Shown one piece after another: positions 1 through 12,700 of a DNA stretch of 64,000 nucleotides (positions within the stretch are counted from its first letter, which is position 1; every line of letters starts with the position of its first letter). The notes beneath the pieces were generated by a model. It saw only the letters and a program-made list of their open reading frames with translations. It made no database searches and was not told where the DNA came from. The position numbers and the translations under genes were made by a program. The DNA lies in the NCBI RefSeq assembly GCF_000283155.1, contig NW_004454180.1, forward strand, positions 16,056,805 through 16,120,804, given 5' to 3'. This DNA comes from Ceratotherium simum simum (taxonomy: Eukaryota; Chordata; Mammalia; Perissodactyla; Rhinocerotidae).

Positions 1-668
1 GGACAACAGGGCTCGGGGGGACAGCACGCCTGTGGTCAGCACAGCCCGAAACAGCTGGCGTGACGCCTGCTCCTTCGTGCAGCTGCACGAGCCGTCTGCT
101 GCTGGAAACCCGTGCACACAGGTGCGAGGCAGAAGCCTGGGAGTGAGGACGAGGCCACCCGCATCCCGACGGAGGGGCGGCCATGAGGACCGGCGCTTGT
201 GACCTCATCCTGTCACAATTCCGTGATTATTACCGACCCTCCTGCTGGCTTCTGCTCCTCATGTTGTGCTTATTGGGTAAAACTGCAGGTCACACCTTCC
301 CAGTGGAATTTCCCATGGAATGGGTCAGCTGAAGAAAGTTTTTGCCTGGACAACTACAGTCTACCTTTTTTTCCATTAAAAACATACAGCACAGAACATT
401 AATCTTACATCTTTCTTAGTCTTAAAAAATATAAATATAGAGGGCTAATTTATACAGGATGTATAGGTATGTACACCTTTAATATGCACATGAGAAATCG
501 GAAAAGTTTATGAAACTTGCACTTGTCAGAAGGCTTCCTCCTGGAGCTTCTGAACAGGGCTCTGAGCCTGCACACAGCTGCCTGAGCTCCAGAGCCCGAC
601 ACCCATCTGCCAGGAAGAGCCGAGTCTCCCTGACCAGGGCGCAGGGTCAGGACAGGGCGGCTGGCGGG
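1..668 (-). other. SHC3: SHC3 3' UTR and possibly downstream flank
   Basis: The 668 bases beyond the stop codon hold no open frame of interest. I see no AATAAA on the minus strand. An ATTAAA variant lies at 478-483, about 185 nt past the stop. I recall the SHC3 3' UTR as long, so the true end may lie beyond the left edge. No recognisable repeat was seen here. Confidence 0.6.
478..483 (-). promoter_or_regulatory. Possible weak poly(A) signal (ATTAAA)
   Basis: Read on the minus strand, this hexamer is ATTAAA, the commonest variant of AATAAA, about 185 nt after the SHC3 stop codon. The following bases are AT-rich, but I see no strong GT-rich downstream element. It may mark a short alternative 3' end or be chance. 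Confidence 0.25.
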
Positions 669-797
669 TCACAGGTTCCTCTCCACCGGCTGCTGCAGGC
701 AGAGCTCGCTCCCGGCGGAGACGATGGGCAGGCTGTTCTCCAGGTGGTGGTGGATGAGGTGGCTGATGCTGTCGAAGACCCTGTCCTTCGTCCGGAC
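669..797 (-). CDS. SHC3: SHC3 last coding exon: C-terminal part of SH2 domain and stop
   Basis: This exon carries 129 nt of coding sequence. It opens [20 protein letters not shown] directly after a TCCCTCACAG acceptor and ends [13 protein letters not shown] followed by TGA. It contributes the second helix and the last strand of the SH2 domain. An open frame continues upstream to 860, but that part is intron: it lies before the acceptor and has no Shc similarity. The non-coding part of this exon continues into the 3' UTR below 669. Confidence 0.96.
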   Translation of the reverse strand, partial: VRTKDRVFDSISHLIHHHLENSLPIVSAGSELCLQQPVERNL

Positions 798-3700
798 CTG
801 TGAGGGACGCGAGGGAAGGTTAGCACGACCCACAGGCAGGAGAAAGAGGACACACTCCACTCGGAGTCAGCGGGTCATCTGAGCTGGAGGGGCAGCCTCC
901 CCAGCGCTCCCCAGGCTTTCAGAGATGGTGTCTGAAAAGTCCCCAGTTACCTTCCATGACCAGTCAATCCAGTCCGATCCTCTGTTCACCCCTCCAGAAC
1001 TGAGCCACAGTCTACCCCTGTCCTTCAGCAACTAGGGGCCATGGTGAGCTCCCCAACCTCTGCCAGCCTTCTCTCTCCTGCTTCTCTCCCCCCTTACAGG
1101 ATCCATCGCAGAAACCTCTGTCCAGCCGTCCTGCATCACCCCACTGGGGTCTGCAGGACCCCGTGCCCCTCCCACCTGCAGGCCTTTGCATGGTGGACCC
1201 GGGTCCAGAACATGCTTCTTCCACCTGGGAGCCCAGCTCCACCTCCATGTCAGCACCTTCAGGTCATGTCCCTTCCTCACCACCCCTCCCCAGGCCAGCC
1301 CCCAGCATCCTGACTCCCCACCAGGAGGGAGCCCCTAGTTCTTTGAAGGAGCTTCAAGTTCCCACTGGAGGGTGAGCCTGGCTGCGACGGAGGGACAGTG
1401 CTGCACATTCCTGGTCGCTCAGTTCTAGAGCCTTGTACAGTGCCTGCCCACGAATTTCTCCTGAATGAATGAATGCCTGGGATGGGGGTGGTGTGCCATG
1501 AGGCGACTCACTGCTTCCCTCTGCTTGCTGACCTGTGTCCTGGTCCCTGGGGTTCCCCAGCCTCCCGAGGTGAAAGACTTGTACACTGAAAACTATAAAA
1601 CATTGTCGAAAGAAATTAAAGAAGACATAATAAATGGAAAGACATCCTGTGTTCATGGAAGACTTAATATTGTTAAGATATCAATACTACCCAAAGCAAT
1701 CTACAGATTTAATGTAATCCCTATCAAAATCCCAACAACATTTTTGGCAGGAATGGAAAAATCCCTCCTAACATTCATATGGAATCTCAAAGGACCAGAA
1801 TAGCCAAAACAATCTTGAAAAAGAAGAACAAAGTTGGAAGACTCATACTTTCTGATTTTAAAACTTACTACAAAGTTACAGTAATCAAAACAGTATGGTA
1901 CTGGTATAAAGACAGACATATAGACCAATGGAATAGAATAGAGAGCCCAGAAATAAACCCTCGCCTATATGGTCAAATGACTTGGCTAGGGTGCCAAGAC
2001 CATTCACTGGGAAAGGACAGTCTCTTCAACAAATGGTGCTGGGAAAACTGGACATCCACATGCAAAACAATAAAGATGCACTCTTAGCTAACACTATATA
2101 CAAAAACTAACTCAAAATGGATCAAAGACCTAATTGTAAGACCTAAAATTACAAGACTCATAGAGGAAAACACAGGGCAGAGGCTCCAAGATGTTGGATT
2201 TGGCAATGATTTCTTGGATGTGACACCAAAGGCACAGGCAACAAAAATATAAATAGACAAATTGAACTTCATGAAAGAAAAAGTTTTGTCCATCAACAGA
2301 CATTTTCAACATAGTAAAAGGCAACACACAGAATGGGAGAAAATATTTGCAATTCATGTATCTGAAAAGGGATTAACATCCAGAGTATAGAGAACTCCTA
2401 AAATTCAACAGCAAAAAAATCAAACAACCCAATTCAAAAATGGGCAAAGGACTTGAACCGACATTTCTCCAAAGAAGATATACGAGTGGCCAATAAGCAC
2501 ATGAAAAGATCTTTAATATCACTGATCATCAGGGAAATGCAAATCAAAACTACAGTGAGATACCACCTCACACTCATTAGGATGGCTACTATTAGAAAAA
2601 GAGATGGGGCTGGCCCGGTGGCGCAAGCGGTTAAGTGAGTGCGCTCCGCTGCGGCGGCCCAGGGTTCACCGGTTCGGATCCCGGGCGCACACCAACGCAC
2701 TGCTTGGCAAGCCACGCTGTGGCAGCGTCCCATATAAAGTGGAGGAAGATGGGCACGGATGTTAGCCCAGGGCCAGTCTTCCTCAGCAAAAAAAGAGGAG
2801 GGTTGGCAGATGTTAGCACAGGGCTTATCTCCTCACAAAAAAAAGAAAGAAAGAAAGAAAGAAAGAAAAAGAGAAAACAGAGAATAACAAGTATTGGCAA
2901 GGATGTAGAGAAATTGGAAATTTTATGTACTATTGGTAGGAATGTAAAATGGTACAGCTACTGTGGAAAACAGTATGATCATTTCTCAAAAAATTCAAGA
3001 TAGAATTCCCATATGATCCAGCAATTCCACTTCTGGATATATACCCAAAAAATTGAAAGCAGGGTCTGGAAGAGATAGTTGTACACCCATGTTTATAGCA
3101 GCATTATTCACAATAGCCAAGGCCTGGAAGCAACCCAAGTGTCCATTGCAGATGGATGAATAAACAAATGTGGTCTACACATACAATGGAATATCACTCA
3201 GCCTTAAAAAGGAAGGAAATTCTGATACATACTACAACAAGGATAAACCCTGAGGACATTATGCTAAGTGAAGTAAGCCAGTCACAAAAGGACACATAAT
3301 ATATGATCTCACATATATGAGCTCCCTAGAGTGGCCAAAATCATAGAGACAGAAAGAAGGATAGTGGGTGCAAGGGGCTAGAAGGAGAGGTGAACAGGGA
3401 GTTAGTGTTTAATTCGTACAGAATTTCAGTTTTGCAAGATGAAAATAGTTCTGGAGATGGGTGGTGGTGATAGTTGTACAACAATGTGAATGTATTTAAT
3501 ACCACTGAACTGTATACTTACAAATGGTTAAGATGGTAAATTTTATGTTATGTATATTTTGCCACAATAAAAAAAAATTGAAAAGAAGGAAAAAAAATGG
3601 GCAAAGGATCTGAACAGACATTTCTTCTAAGAAGATATATCAATGGCCACTAAGCATATGAAAAGATGCTCAACATCATTAGTCATCAAGGAAAACACAA

Positions 3701-6700
3701 ATCAAAACCAGAGTGGTATACCACTTCACACCCACTAGGATGGCTAGAATCAAAAAGACAAACAACCAGCCAGCCTGGTGGCACAGTAGTTAAGTACTCA
3801 CGTTCCGCTTTGGCTGCCTGGGTTTGCTGGTTCAGATCCCGGGTGCAGACCTACACTGCTCATCAAGCCATGCTGTGGTGGCGTCCCACATACAAAATAG
3901 AGGAAGATTGGCACAGATGTTAGCTCAGGGCCAATCTTCCTCACACACACCAAAAAAAGACAGACAGTAACAATTGTTGGTGAAGATGTGGAGAAATCAG
4001 AACCCTCACACACTGCTGGTTGGAATGTAAACTGGTGCAGCTGCTCTGGAAAACTGTCTGGCAGTTTAAGTGATTAATTATAGAGTTACCATATGACCTA
4101 GCAATTCCACACCTAGGTGTACATCCAAGAGAAATGAAAACATATGTCCACACAGAAACTTGCACATAATGTTTACAGCAGCATTATTCAGGATAGCCAA
4201 ATGTCCACTAACAGACTAAGCATAAATAAAACGAGGTATATCCATAAATGGAATATTATTGCCATAAAAGTGAGTGACATACTGACACATAAACTACAAC
4301 ATGGATAAATCTTGAACACATTATGCTAAGTGAAAGAAATTAGGTACAAAGTCTACATATCATATGAAAGTCTAGAATGGAAAAATCCATAGAGAGAGAA
4401 AATGGATGAGTGGTTCCTGAGGACTGAAGATGGGAGGATAGGGAGGTGGTAGCTAGGTGTTATGGCATTTCTTTTTTAGGTGATGAAAATGTTCCAAAAC
4501 TGACTGTGGTGTTGGATGCACATATCTGTGAATATACTGAAACCATGGAATTGTACACTTTAAATGGGTGTGTATGTAAATTATATCCCAATAAAGCAGT
4601 TTTAAAAATCTCTATCTACCAGTTCATAGAAAATACCAAGGTCAACAGTGCCACAAGGAAGCAAGGACCCAAATGCCAATGTGGGATATCCTGCAGACGA
4701 GCATCTGGGTGCTCGGACAATTCAGCGGTGCGGGCAATGGCGGGAGAGCCGCAGTGGAACAAGCAAGATGCACCACATGGATCATGTTTGGAGTCTGATT
4801 CCAACAAACATACCATAAAAAGAACATCTTTGAGCTAATCAGGAAAGTTTGACTATGTTAGGTGGTTATTTTTAATTTTATTGAATATAACAATGATGAT
4901 ATGTTGTTGATGTTTTTAAAGCGTCATTATTGGTAGAGATGCGTGCTAAAGTACTCACAGGAGAAATGCAGGAAGCCCGGGATATGCTATAAAATACTTT
5001 GGAAAGCTCTTCCCTCCCCTTCCTCTCCTTCCTGAACCAACAACTAGTCCAAAAGCCAAGCAAGCTAGGTGTCTGTGCTGTGAGGGCAGGGTAGTAGCCA
5101 CGATGGCCCCTAAGGGGAGCCTGGAGTGCAGGCAGAGTGAGGCGAGTGCCCACAGGATGGACGGCTGGCCCAGGGTGTGGGAGGCATCTGTGCCAGGAGG
5201 AAGGCGGGCAGCCCAGCATGGATGTCAGAGCCGAGGAGGGGAGGGCACGTATGTGCGAGCATGGAGGAGTGTGGGGTCAGAGAAGGAACGGGGTGAGGAG
5301 GAGCCCAAGTGGGGACTGGCTGGACAGAGAAGTCGGAGCCCAGGCCGGGTGAGGATGGGGAGGCAGCAGCCACGACGGGAGATGCATTATGTAGAGGGGA
5401 GTCCATCAAATAGGTGAAAATATGAAGGGTAGTGGGAGTCAGGTTTCTATTGCTGGAGGAGGGGGCTATGAATGTGGAAAAGGGAAAAAGTAAAGTGAGC
5501 CCTGTGATATCAGAGCGGAGCTGGAAGAACCATCGTGAACTCATGTTTCTAATCTACACAGAGAATAGAAATAGACATAGAAATAAATGTGTGCTCATGT
5601 GTGTGTGTACACTAATTCTGTCCACGTGGAGGGGGAGTGCAACTCCCTACCAGCAATGAGCACACGTAGTGCCCAGGCCTTGGTCTCCTCAGGAAAAAGA
5701 GCCAGCCAGGGCTCCCTCGGGGAAATGGCTGGGCGCACGACCAGGGCAGAGGAACACAAGCCCGTTACATTGTTTTCTATCAGAAGGAAGAAGATGCTGA
5801 AAGAGTAGTGACAACGTGTCAAAAGGATGCAGAAGCAGCTTGAAGGAGCATCAACACATATACAGTAGCCGGTGATAACCCACTGAATGAAACAGGAACC
5901 ACAAATCCACACCGACAAGAACAGATAAATGAATGGATTGAAAGTTTGATTGGCAAGAGTGTATTTCTGGAGTTTCAAAGTACCTGGATCCCTGAGCCAC
6001 CCAACCGAGGACCAGAGGGGCCAGGAGGGCTGCCGGGCACACACAGGCTTGCGTGAGTGGGGACAGAGGCTCTGTGGGTCAAAACACATTTCACCAGAAT
6101 TCACATTTTCTTTGTTACAGCAGCACAGCCTAGACTGACAGACACAAAGGGCTTTATTAAGTGGAGGGATTGGAGAAATTTCTTTTTTCTTAATTACTCT
6201 CAGAATAAAATAAAAACCTAATAAATGTGAGGTGGAGGCACTTGTCACTGTTTTGTGATTTTGTGAATGCAAAGCCCCGGTATGTGCTCTCCAACGTGCC
6301 ACAACCCGAGACCACGTCAGTGAAGCCCGTGGAACCCCCGCCACGGTGTGGCAGCAGCTTCTTCAGAGGCACAGGCCCCTCACTCCGCTGTCCTTCAAGT
6401 CCAAAGGCCGAATCAACGTCTGATGACTCAGGGGATAATTTTAGACACAAGTGGGCTGACTGAATGGTTCTGAAGATGTTGAAAAGAAACAAAAGTGCTC
6501 CAGACTCGTCTCTGAGGCTGCTCCACAGACCCGCCCTGGCCTCTTTCCAGGTGCTGCTTCAGGGCCAGAGTCTTCAACACTCCCCAGAGCGCAGAGCCCC
6601 ACCTCACCCTGTCCCCAAGGTCGCAGCCACCCAGGGCCCTCATCCTGAACAACGGGTGCACAGCAGGAAGGCACAGAGGTTGGTCTACTCTGGGGTAAAC

Positions 6701-9700
6701 TTAGACACAGACTGTTTTGCATCTTTGTTTCTCTGAGTAATCTGTTCTGCCAAGTTTCCCCCGTTATAGTCAGGGACCAACCAATTACCATGAAAATCAG
6801 ATGAATAAATATTAAAGAGAATGTGTTCATCGTCTATTTTGGTGTCCTCACGGCAAGGAGGCGACATTACATTTTTAATTAAGTCTTTCATTTCCATTTT
6901 CTTTTTCAGCTAAAGCTGTCCTCTGTTGGATCAATTACACTAGAGATCAGATCCGGCACAAAGCCCCCCCAAAGAACAGTTATTAGTAGGCGTGACTTAC
7001 AAATTTTCTCAACCGTACTACAAATTTCTTCTCCAAAATTGGAGTCATCTTGACAGCGCAGCCTGGGGTTTGGCTTGCGCCGACACCTGGTTTCCCCGCG
7101 AGACCACACTGCATTCCCTGCTCATCTTCCGCACGCTCTTGTCCTGGCTGGTGAATGTATGATACATTGATAGTGGTATAAATCTTTTCTTAATCACCCT
7201 TTTGTCTAAAAAGACTGAGTGAACAAAAAAATTCATCATTTTTCATCTATAAGATGGTGTAATTTAGCTAAATTTTAACTTTTCATATTTTAAAAATACC
7301 TAAAATTTTCAACTGAAATATTTCTATTCTCATAGAATTCTGTGGTTCTTTTCTCTCCTATTTTCTTTTAGGTAACAACAACTGAATTAATAGACAGCCT
7401 GTGCAAATACAAGAACTCTGGACTGTTCTGTTTAGAAAACCTTATTTGTGATTCTACCTCTGCACGTAACCTGTAGTGCCTCATGTCCCTTCTCGGGCTC
7501 TCAACTCCTAACCTGAAAAAGCCAAGGTTGCTCTGTGTACTCACTTGTCCACGCTCCTTGAACACCTACTGTGTGCCGGGCCCTATCCAGGTGCTGGGGG
7601 ATCTGCACTGAACAAGACTGCTCCCCTCGTGAGGTTATAGTCTGGGGGACCAATTAGTAAACAAACTAGCAAATAAACGGGTGTCTGTTTGTGATAAGTG
7701 CTTCAGGGTAAAACTAAATCAGGGTAAAGAAATAGAGGGTCTCCAGGGGCTTCTATTTGAGATAAGGTGGTGAGGGAAGGCTCCTCTGATTTGGAATCAT
7801 CCCAGCTCATTGTAAGGGGTGAGTGTGACCCCATAATTCTGACGCCCAAAGCAGATGAGCGCCCACAAGTGACAGCAGCAAGGACAGCAGGATGGATTTC
7901 ACTCATGAACAGCGACTGAAAAAATCCTAAAGAAAATATTGGGCACCCAAACCCAACAACGGATTTCAGGTTTCCTATGTCAGGACCAAGCAGATTTTAC
8001 AGCAGGATGCAACATCAGAAAACTCTGCCTGTGGAATTCCCCCCATTAATGGACCTAAGGAAAGAAAAAATCATAGTGTTATCTCAAAAGATGCTGAAAA
8101 AGCATTTGATGAAGTTCAGTACCTACACAGGAGAGAAGTAATTAGGTAATTAATATGGATGAATTCCACGAGAGCAGAGGTTGTCCTTTTAGGTGGTTCA
8201 AGGAAATATCGCAGGTGCCAAAAACAATGCCTGGATTTAGAAGTCCTTCGGTACACATTTGTGGAGTGGATGAATGAATGAATGAATGACGTCCTTTAGG
8301 CTGATAAGGACAATCTGCTAAAAGCTCACATCATCCTTAATGGAACAAAACCTCAGTCCCATTCAGGTTGGGAACAGACACAGGTGCCCTCTCCTGGCCC
8401 ACGCTCCAAGGCGCCCTGGTCTGCACACCGGGGGGCTAGAACGTGCGAGGGCAGGGGTTGGAAGGCAGGACACAGGACCGTCACTGTCTGACGTGGCATG
8501 ACCACTCTTCCAGTAAAACCACCGCAATCAGCAAAATTTCTGGGCACAGGATCACACCACAGTCCTCACCCTGCCGCAATAACTATTGAGCAAAAGTAAC
8601 CAGAAACAGACCACTTACAAGAGGAACTAAAACCAACACTCTAGGAAGTAACCTAGCTAACAAAGGAAACAGAAGAACTTTCTGGAGAGAATTTTAGAAT
8701 TTTAACAAAGGACATCTCAAAACTAAATGAGTGGAGACTTACGCTGTGTTCATGGATGTGATGACTTAGTATTGAAATATCAGCTTTCCCCCCAGTGAGT
8801 CTGTAAGTTCAATGCGAGTCCTATCAAAACCCCAGCATGTGTTTTTGGTGACTTGATAAACTGAATCTAGAATCAGAACAGAGGAGAATAAAGGTCTGAA
8901 AACAGCTAAGAGAACTTGTAAAAAGGAGAATCAGAGGAAACAGTCACACACCAGATATTAAGACGTTTCAACGCCGTAAGGACTAAACAGTGTGGGACTT
9001 GTACAAGACATAAACTGTCAGATCAACAGGACAGAACTGAGAGTCTGAAACAGACCCACGGGCCTGAGAACTTGGTATGTAACACCAGGATCATCCGTGC
9101 CACAAGAAAAGACGGAGTGTTTGGTAAATGGTGATGGAAAAATGGGCTCACTACATGGAGATTTTAAAAATGTTGGGTCCCTATCTTATATCATCTTCAA
9201 AAGTAACTTTGGTTGGAATTGAAACATAAATGTGAAAGATAAGACTATAAAGCTAATAGGAGAAAATATAGAAGAATACAATATATCTGTGATTTATAGA
9301 TGAGGAAATCTTTTAAAACTCAAAGCCATAAGTCGTAAAGGAGAAAACTGATGGATTTGGCTACATTCCAAAGAAAGACGTCTATTCGATGAAGAACGTC
9401 ACAGACAAAATTATCCAATGGGTGAAAAAGCGGGAAAGCACATATGGAAATTCGATGGCCGAAAAACTCAACAAGAAAGACCAATAAGAGGATCAATGGG
9501 GAAAGATCGGGACACAAAATTCACAGGAGAACCTGTTGATGATGTGCACAGCAAACACGAAGCGTCACTGCACTCCACACTCCCACCAGATCAGCAAAAC
9601 GAGAGCGAACATCAGGGAAGAGGAGGATGTGGACCCTCACGCTCTGCTGCCGTGCACATCGGTAGTCCAGCCATTCTGGAAGCAAATGAAACCCTTAGCA

Positions 9701-12700
9701 ACATTAAATGTATGTACATCCTGTGACCAAAATCTGAGATGTGCCCCAGAGAGACCATCACGGTACAAGGGAAACATGCACGAGGGTTTGTAGCACCTTA
9801 GAAGTCCTTCACGAGAGAGCGCAGAAGTGACGTGTGGACCGCGGATACGGGGAGCCCCAGGCAGCACAGCACACCCAAGTAACGATTCCGGATAAGAAAG
9901 CACCACGGACGGAGCTCAACAACAGGAACCGAAGGGGAAGGAAAGACATGATATGGGATTTGTGGAACAATATCACGTCTGTAAATTTCTAAAATGCACA
10001 AACACAAAATACATATTTTCCCTGATGTAAGTAAAAAAATCCACACAACTAAAGAAGGTGGCTGGGAGGTTAGACATTACGTTCATGGGAGTGGTTGCCC
10101 AGGTGGAGAGGGGACGAGGACGCACAGAGACGGATGTCTCGAGAGCTGAGATGTGCGGGCAACTCAGTCCAGACACCTGAGGTAGCAAATTCTCTCAGGT
10201 AACACTGCCTCCCCACCCCCCCTGCCCCCAGACACACACAGTGAGATGGAGTTCAAATCCAGCTGAAGACTAAGGCTTCATCCTACCCGTCAATCAACAA
10301 ATGCAAGGTTCTTATCCACTCTAGGTAACTCCACCTGCTCCTTTGTTTCACTGCAGTAAAGATTTTAAAGAGCAATCCTGGAATTTATTCAACGGTTAGG
10401 TAAATGTAATTGTATTTACTAAGCTTAGCAATTCTTGGACTGTGCCAGGGTGCAGGCGAATCTATTTATTGACGAGAAGATGGGGTATTCAGTCAAACCC
10501 ACAGAGTGACTCCGACACAGCCGTACTGCCAGGAACAGTGAACTCACCGTCACGAAGCATTACTTCCCCGAGTGGGAAAGCCAGAGGCTAATTAACAGGG
10601 GGTTTATTTACTGCTTCATCACATTTTATCACCTAAGAATGAAAACCTCAGTGATCCAACTTTTAGAGATATTTGAGATAAATCTTAAAAGCCCAGGAGC
10701 CCCATATTTCCTTGTCCACTATGAGTGTATTTGGAAGGAAAACTTCCTCAGTTTTTGTATTTATCTATTTTAAAGGACGTGAGAATTAAGGCCTTCGGCC
10801 TGGGCCCTGGCGACTTTCCCTGTTGTATACCTTGCACAGGGCCCTGACTGTGGGCTCCGTGGCCCGGCTCTGAAAGCATCAGTCCCCTGTGCCTGGGCTC
10901 CAGGGTCCTGGTGGAGCGAGCGTCAGGATTCCAGCAGGCACGTGTGGGTGGAGGAGGGAAAGTGGGCGCCTGGGCAGTGACTTGAGGGGAGGCCGTTAGA
11001 AGGGGGCCGGTGGCACAGGCCCCGCCCAGCCCGTGCTCACCGTGCCTTCTGGGTCCACGAGCAGCAGGTGCTTGGCGTGGCCGTCGTGCATGCCAGTGAG
11101 GACGAAGGAGCCAGGGTTAGTGGTGCTCTTCCTGACCAGGAAGTCTCCGTCTCTCTTCAGCAGCCCCTCGGCCTCCTTCCTGCTCATCTCTCCTTGGTAC
11201 CAAGGCTCTGCTTTCAGCTCTTCCAGCATCTTGGCATCCGGGGCCCTGGGGGAGACGGGGCTGAGGCACTCGACCGAGGCCGCCTTGCTCAACACAGGCC
11301 CCAAGGACTGGTTCTTGAGAGCATCTTCAAAAGGTTCTGCCAACAACAAGTCAATCCCAAGAAGAGCAAATGATAAACAGAACAATGTGAGAGATGCAAA
11401 CGCAAAGGCAACTTCTACCAGAATAACGAGCTAGAGAAAAATGACTGGCTGCTGATACAACGAAAATCATCATAACAAGCATCTGAAGCATAGCCCAGAT
11501 CTTGGCATGACTCTTTCTGATGAGTCTGCTTTCGCAAGACAGCCAGGCGTGTGCCTTGTGCCAGGGATTCAAGCACACTCTTGTCTAGCTGGTTAGAATG
11601 ACTTCATTTTTGCACACTGCAAGAGGCCCTGCACATTACATGCCATCTACTTTCTCTGGAACGTCGGCCAGCCTCTAACAAATCTGTTCTCTTCTGAATA
11701 AAAGCCTGCCAATACCAAAGGATGTACACGAGGAAAAGACAAGTTGCAAGGCTTTAATTTCATGCAAAACCTAAACCCAACCCATCAACTGTTTATTTCA
11801 AAATCTTTGTATCAGGCGAATTTTTAAAAGAGAAGAAAACTGACACTTATTGGGTGTCTTCTGTGTTACCTGCCCCAAGCCAGGACCTGAACTTGTTTCC
11901 CTGGGGAGTGTGTGAGTGTCTGAGATGGAGCTCACCTTCAGAGCACACTTCTCACTGCAGGGCATCAGTGAATGCTAAGACTGCCACTCTAACAGCAACA
12001 AATAGTGGCAAAAGAAGTCGCCAGGCATGCCTAATTAAACCTCAGTGTTCAATTTTCAAATAAGGTAACGTGTACAAAAGCACTCTCAAAAATGCACACA
12101 GTGCTACACAAGTGTCAGCATATGATTATCATCATATCGTTATGATGATAATTTAGGATCACACTGCTAACCCAGTACAATGCAAGACCACAAGAACAGG
12201 AACGGCTCTCCCCTGGGCACCACTACGTCTCCAGAGCCCAACATTCTTCCTGGGACACAGTTTGTACCCTATAAATATTCAATGAATGCTACACAATACG
12301 ACAAGTTTGTCAAATGTTACTAGAAGATGGGCAGAAGTGAGGTGAATAAATGAAACCAAAATTAAGTCATTTTAACACTTGTTAAATCATTTACAGATGT
12401 GAGGAGAAAAAGAGGTTAAAACTATTGACTAAAATTATGTGTGTAGATTTTCTCCTTTTATCCTACTTTTTTCCTGATTACCTGGAGTAGTTAAAAATTT
12501 GTATTACACTGTTTCTGTACCATCACCACCAACACAATCATCATCACCAGCATCACCAACAGCATCATCACCACCATCACCATCATCATCACCAGTCTCA
12601 GCATCACTGTCACCACCGTCACCACCACCACCACCATCATCACCACCATTACCACCATGATCATCACCATCATCACCACCATCACCATCATCATCACCAT

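Larger units (their letters stand above)
798..11040 (-). other. SHC3: SHC3 last intron (splits the SH2 domain)
   Basis: This 10.2 kb intron runs from donor GTGAGC at 11040 to acceptor TCCCTCACAG at 798. From the low end it holds unique sequence (798-1400), an L2 end, two L1 3' ends in tandem each with an ERE (1567-4600), and mostly unique sequence (4600-7550). An L2 (7555-7800), a decayed L1 (7890-10120) and unique sequence up to the SH2 exon follow. I see no additional exon. Confidence 0.85.

Noticed and set aside
5595..6344. 249-codon minus-strand frame, the longest outside repeats
   Set aside because: No recognisable domain, no splice or promoter context, and it lies in the last SHC3 intron. 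The composition looks like chance in moderately GC-rich DNA.
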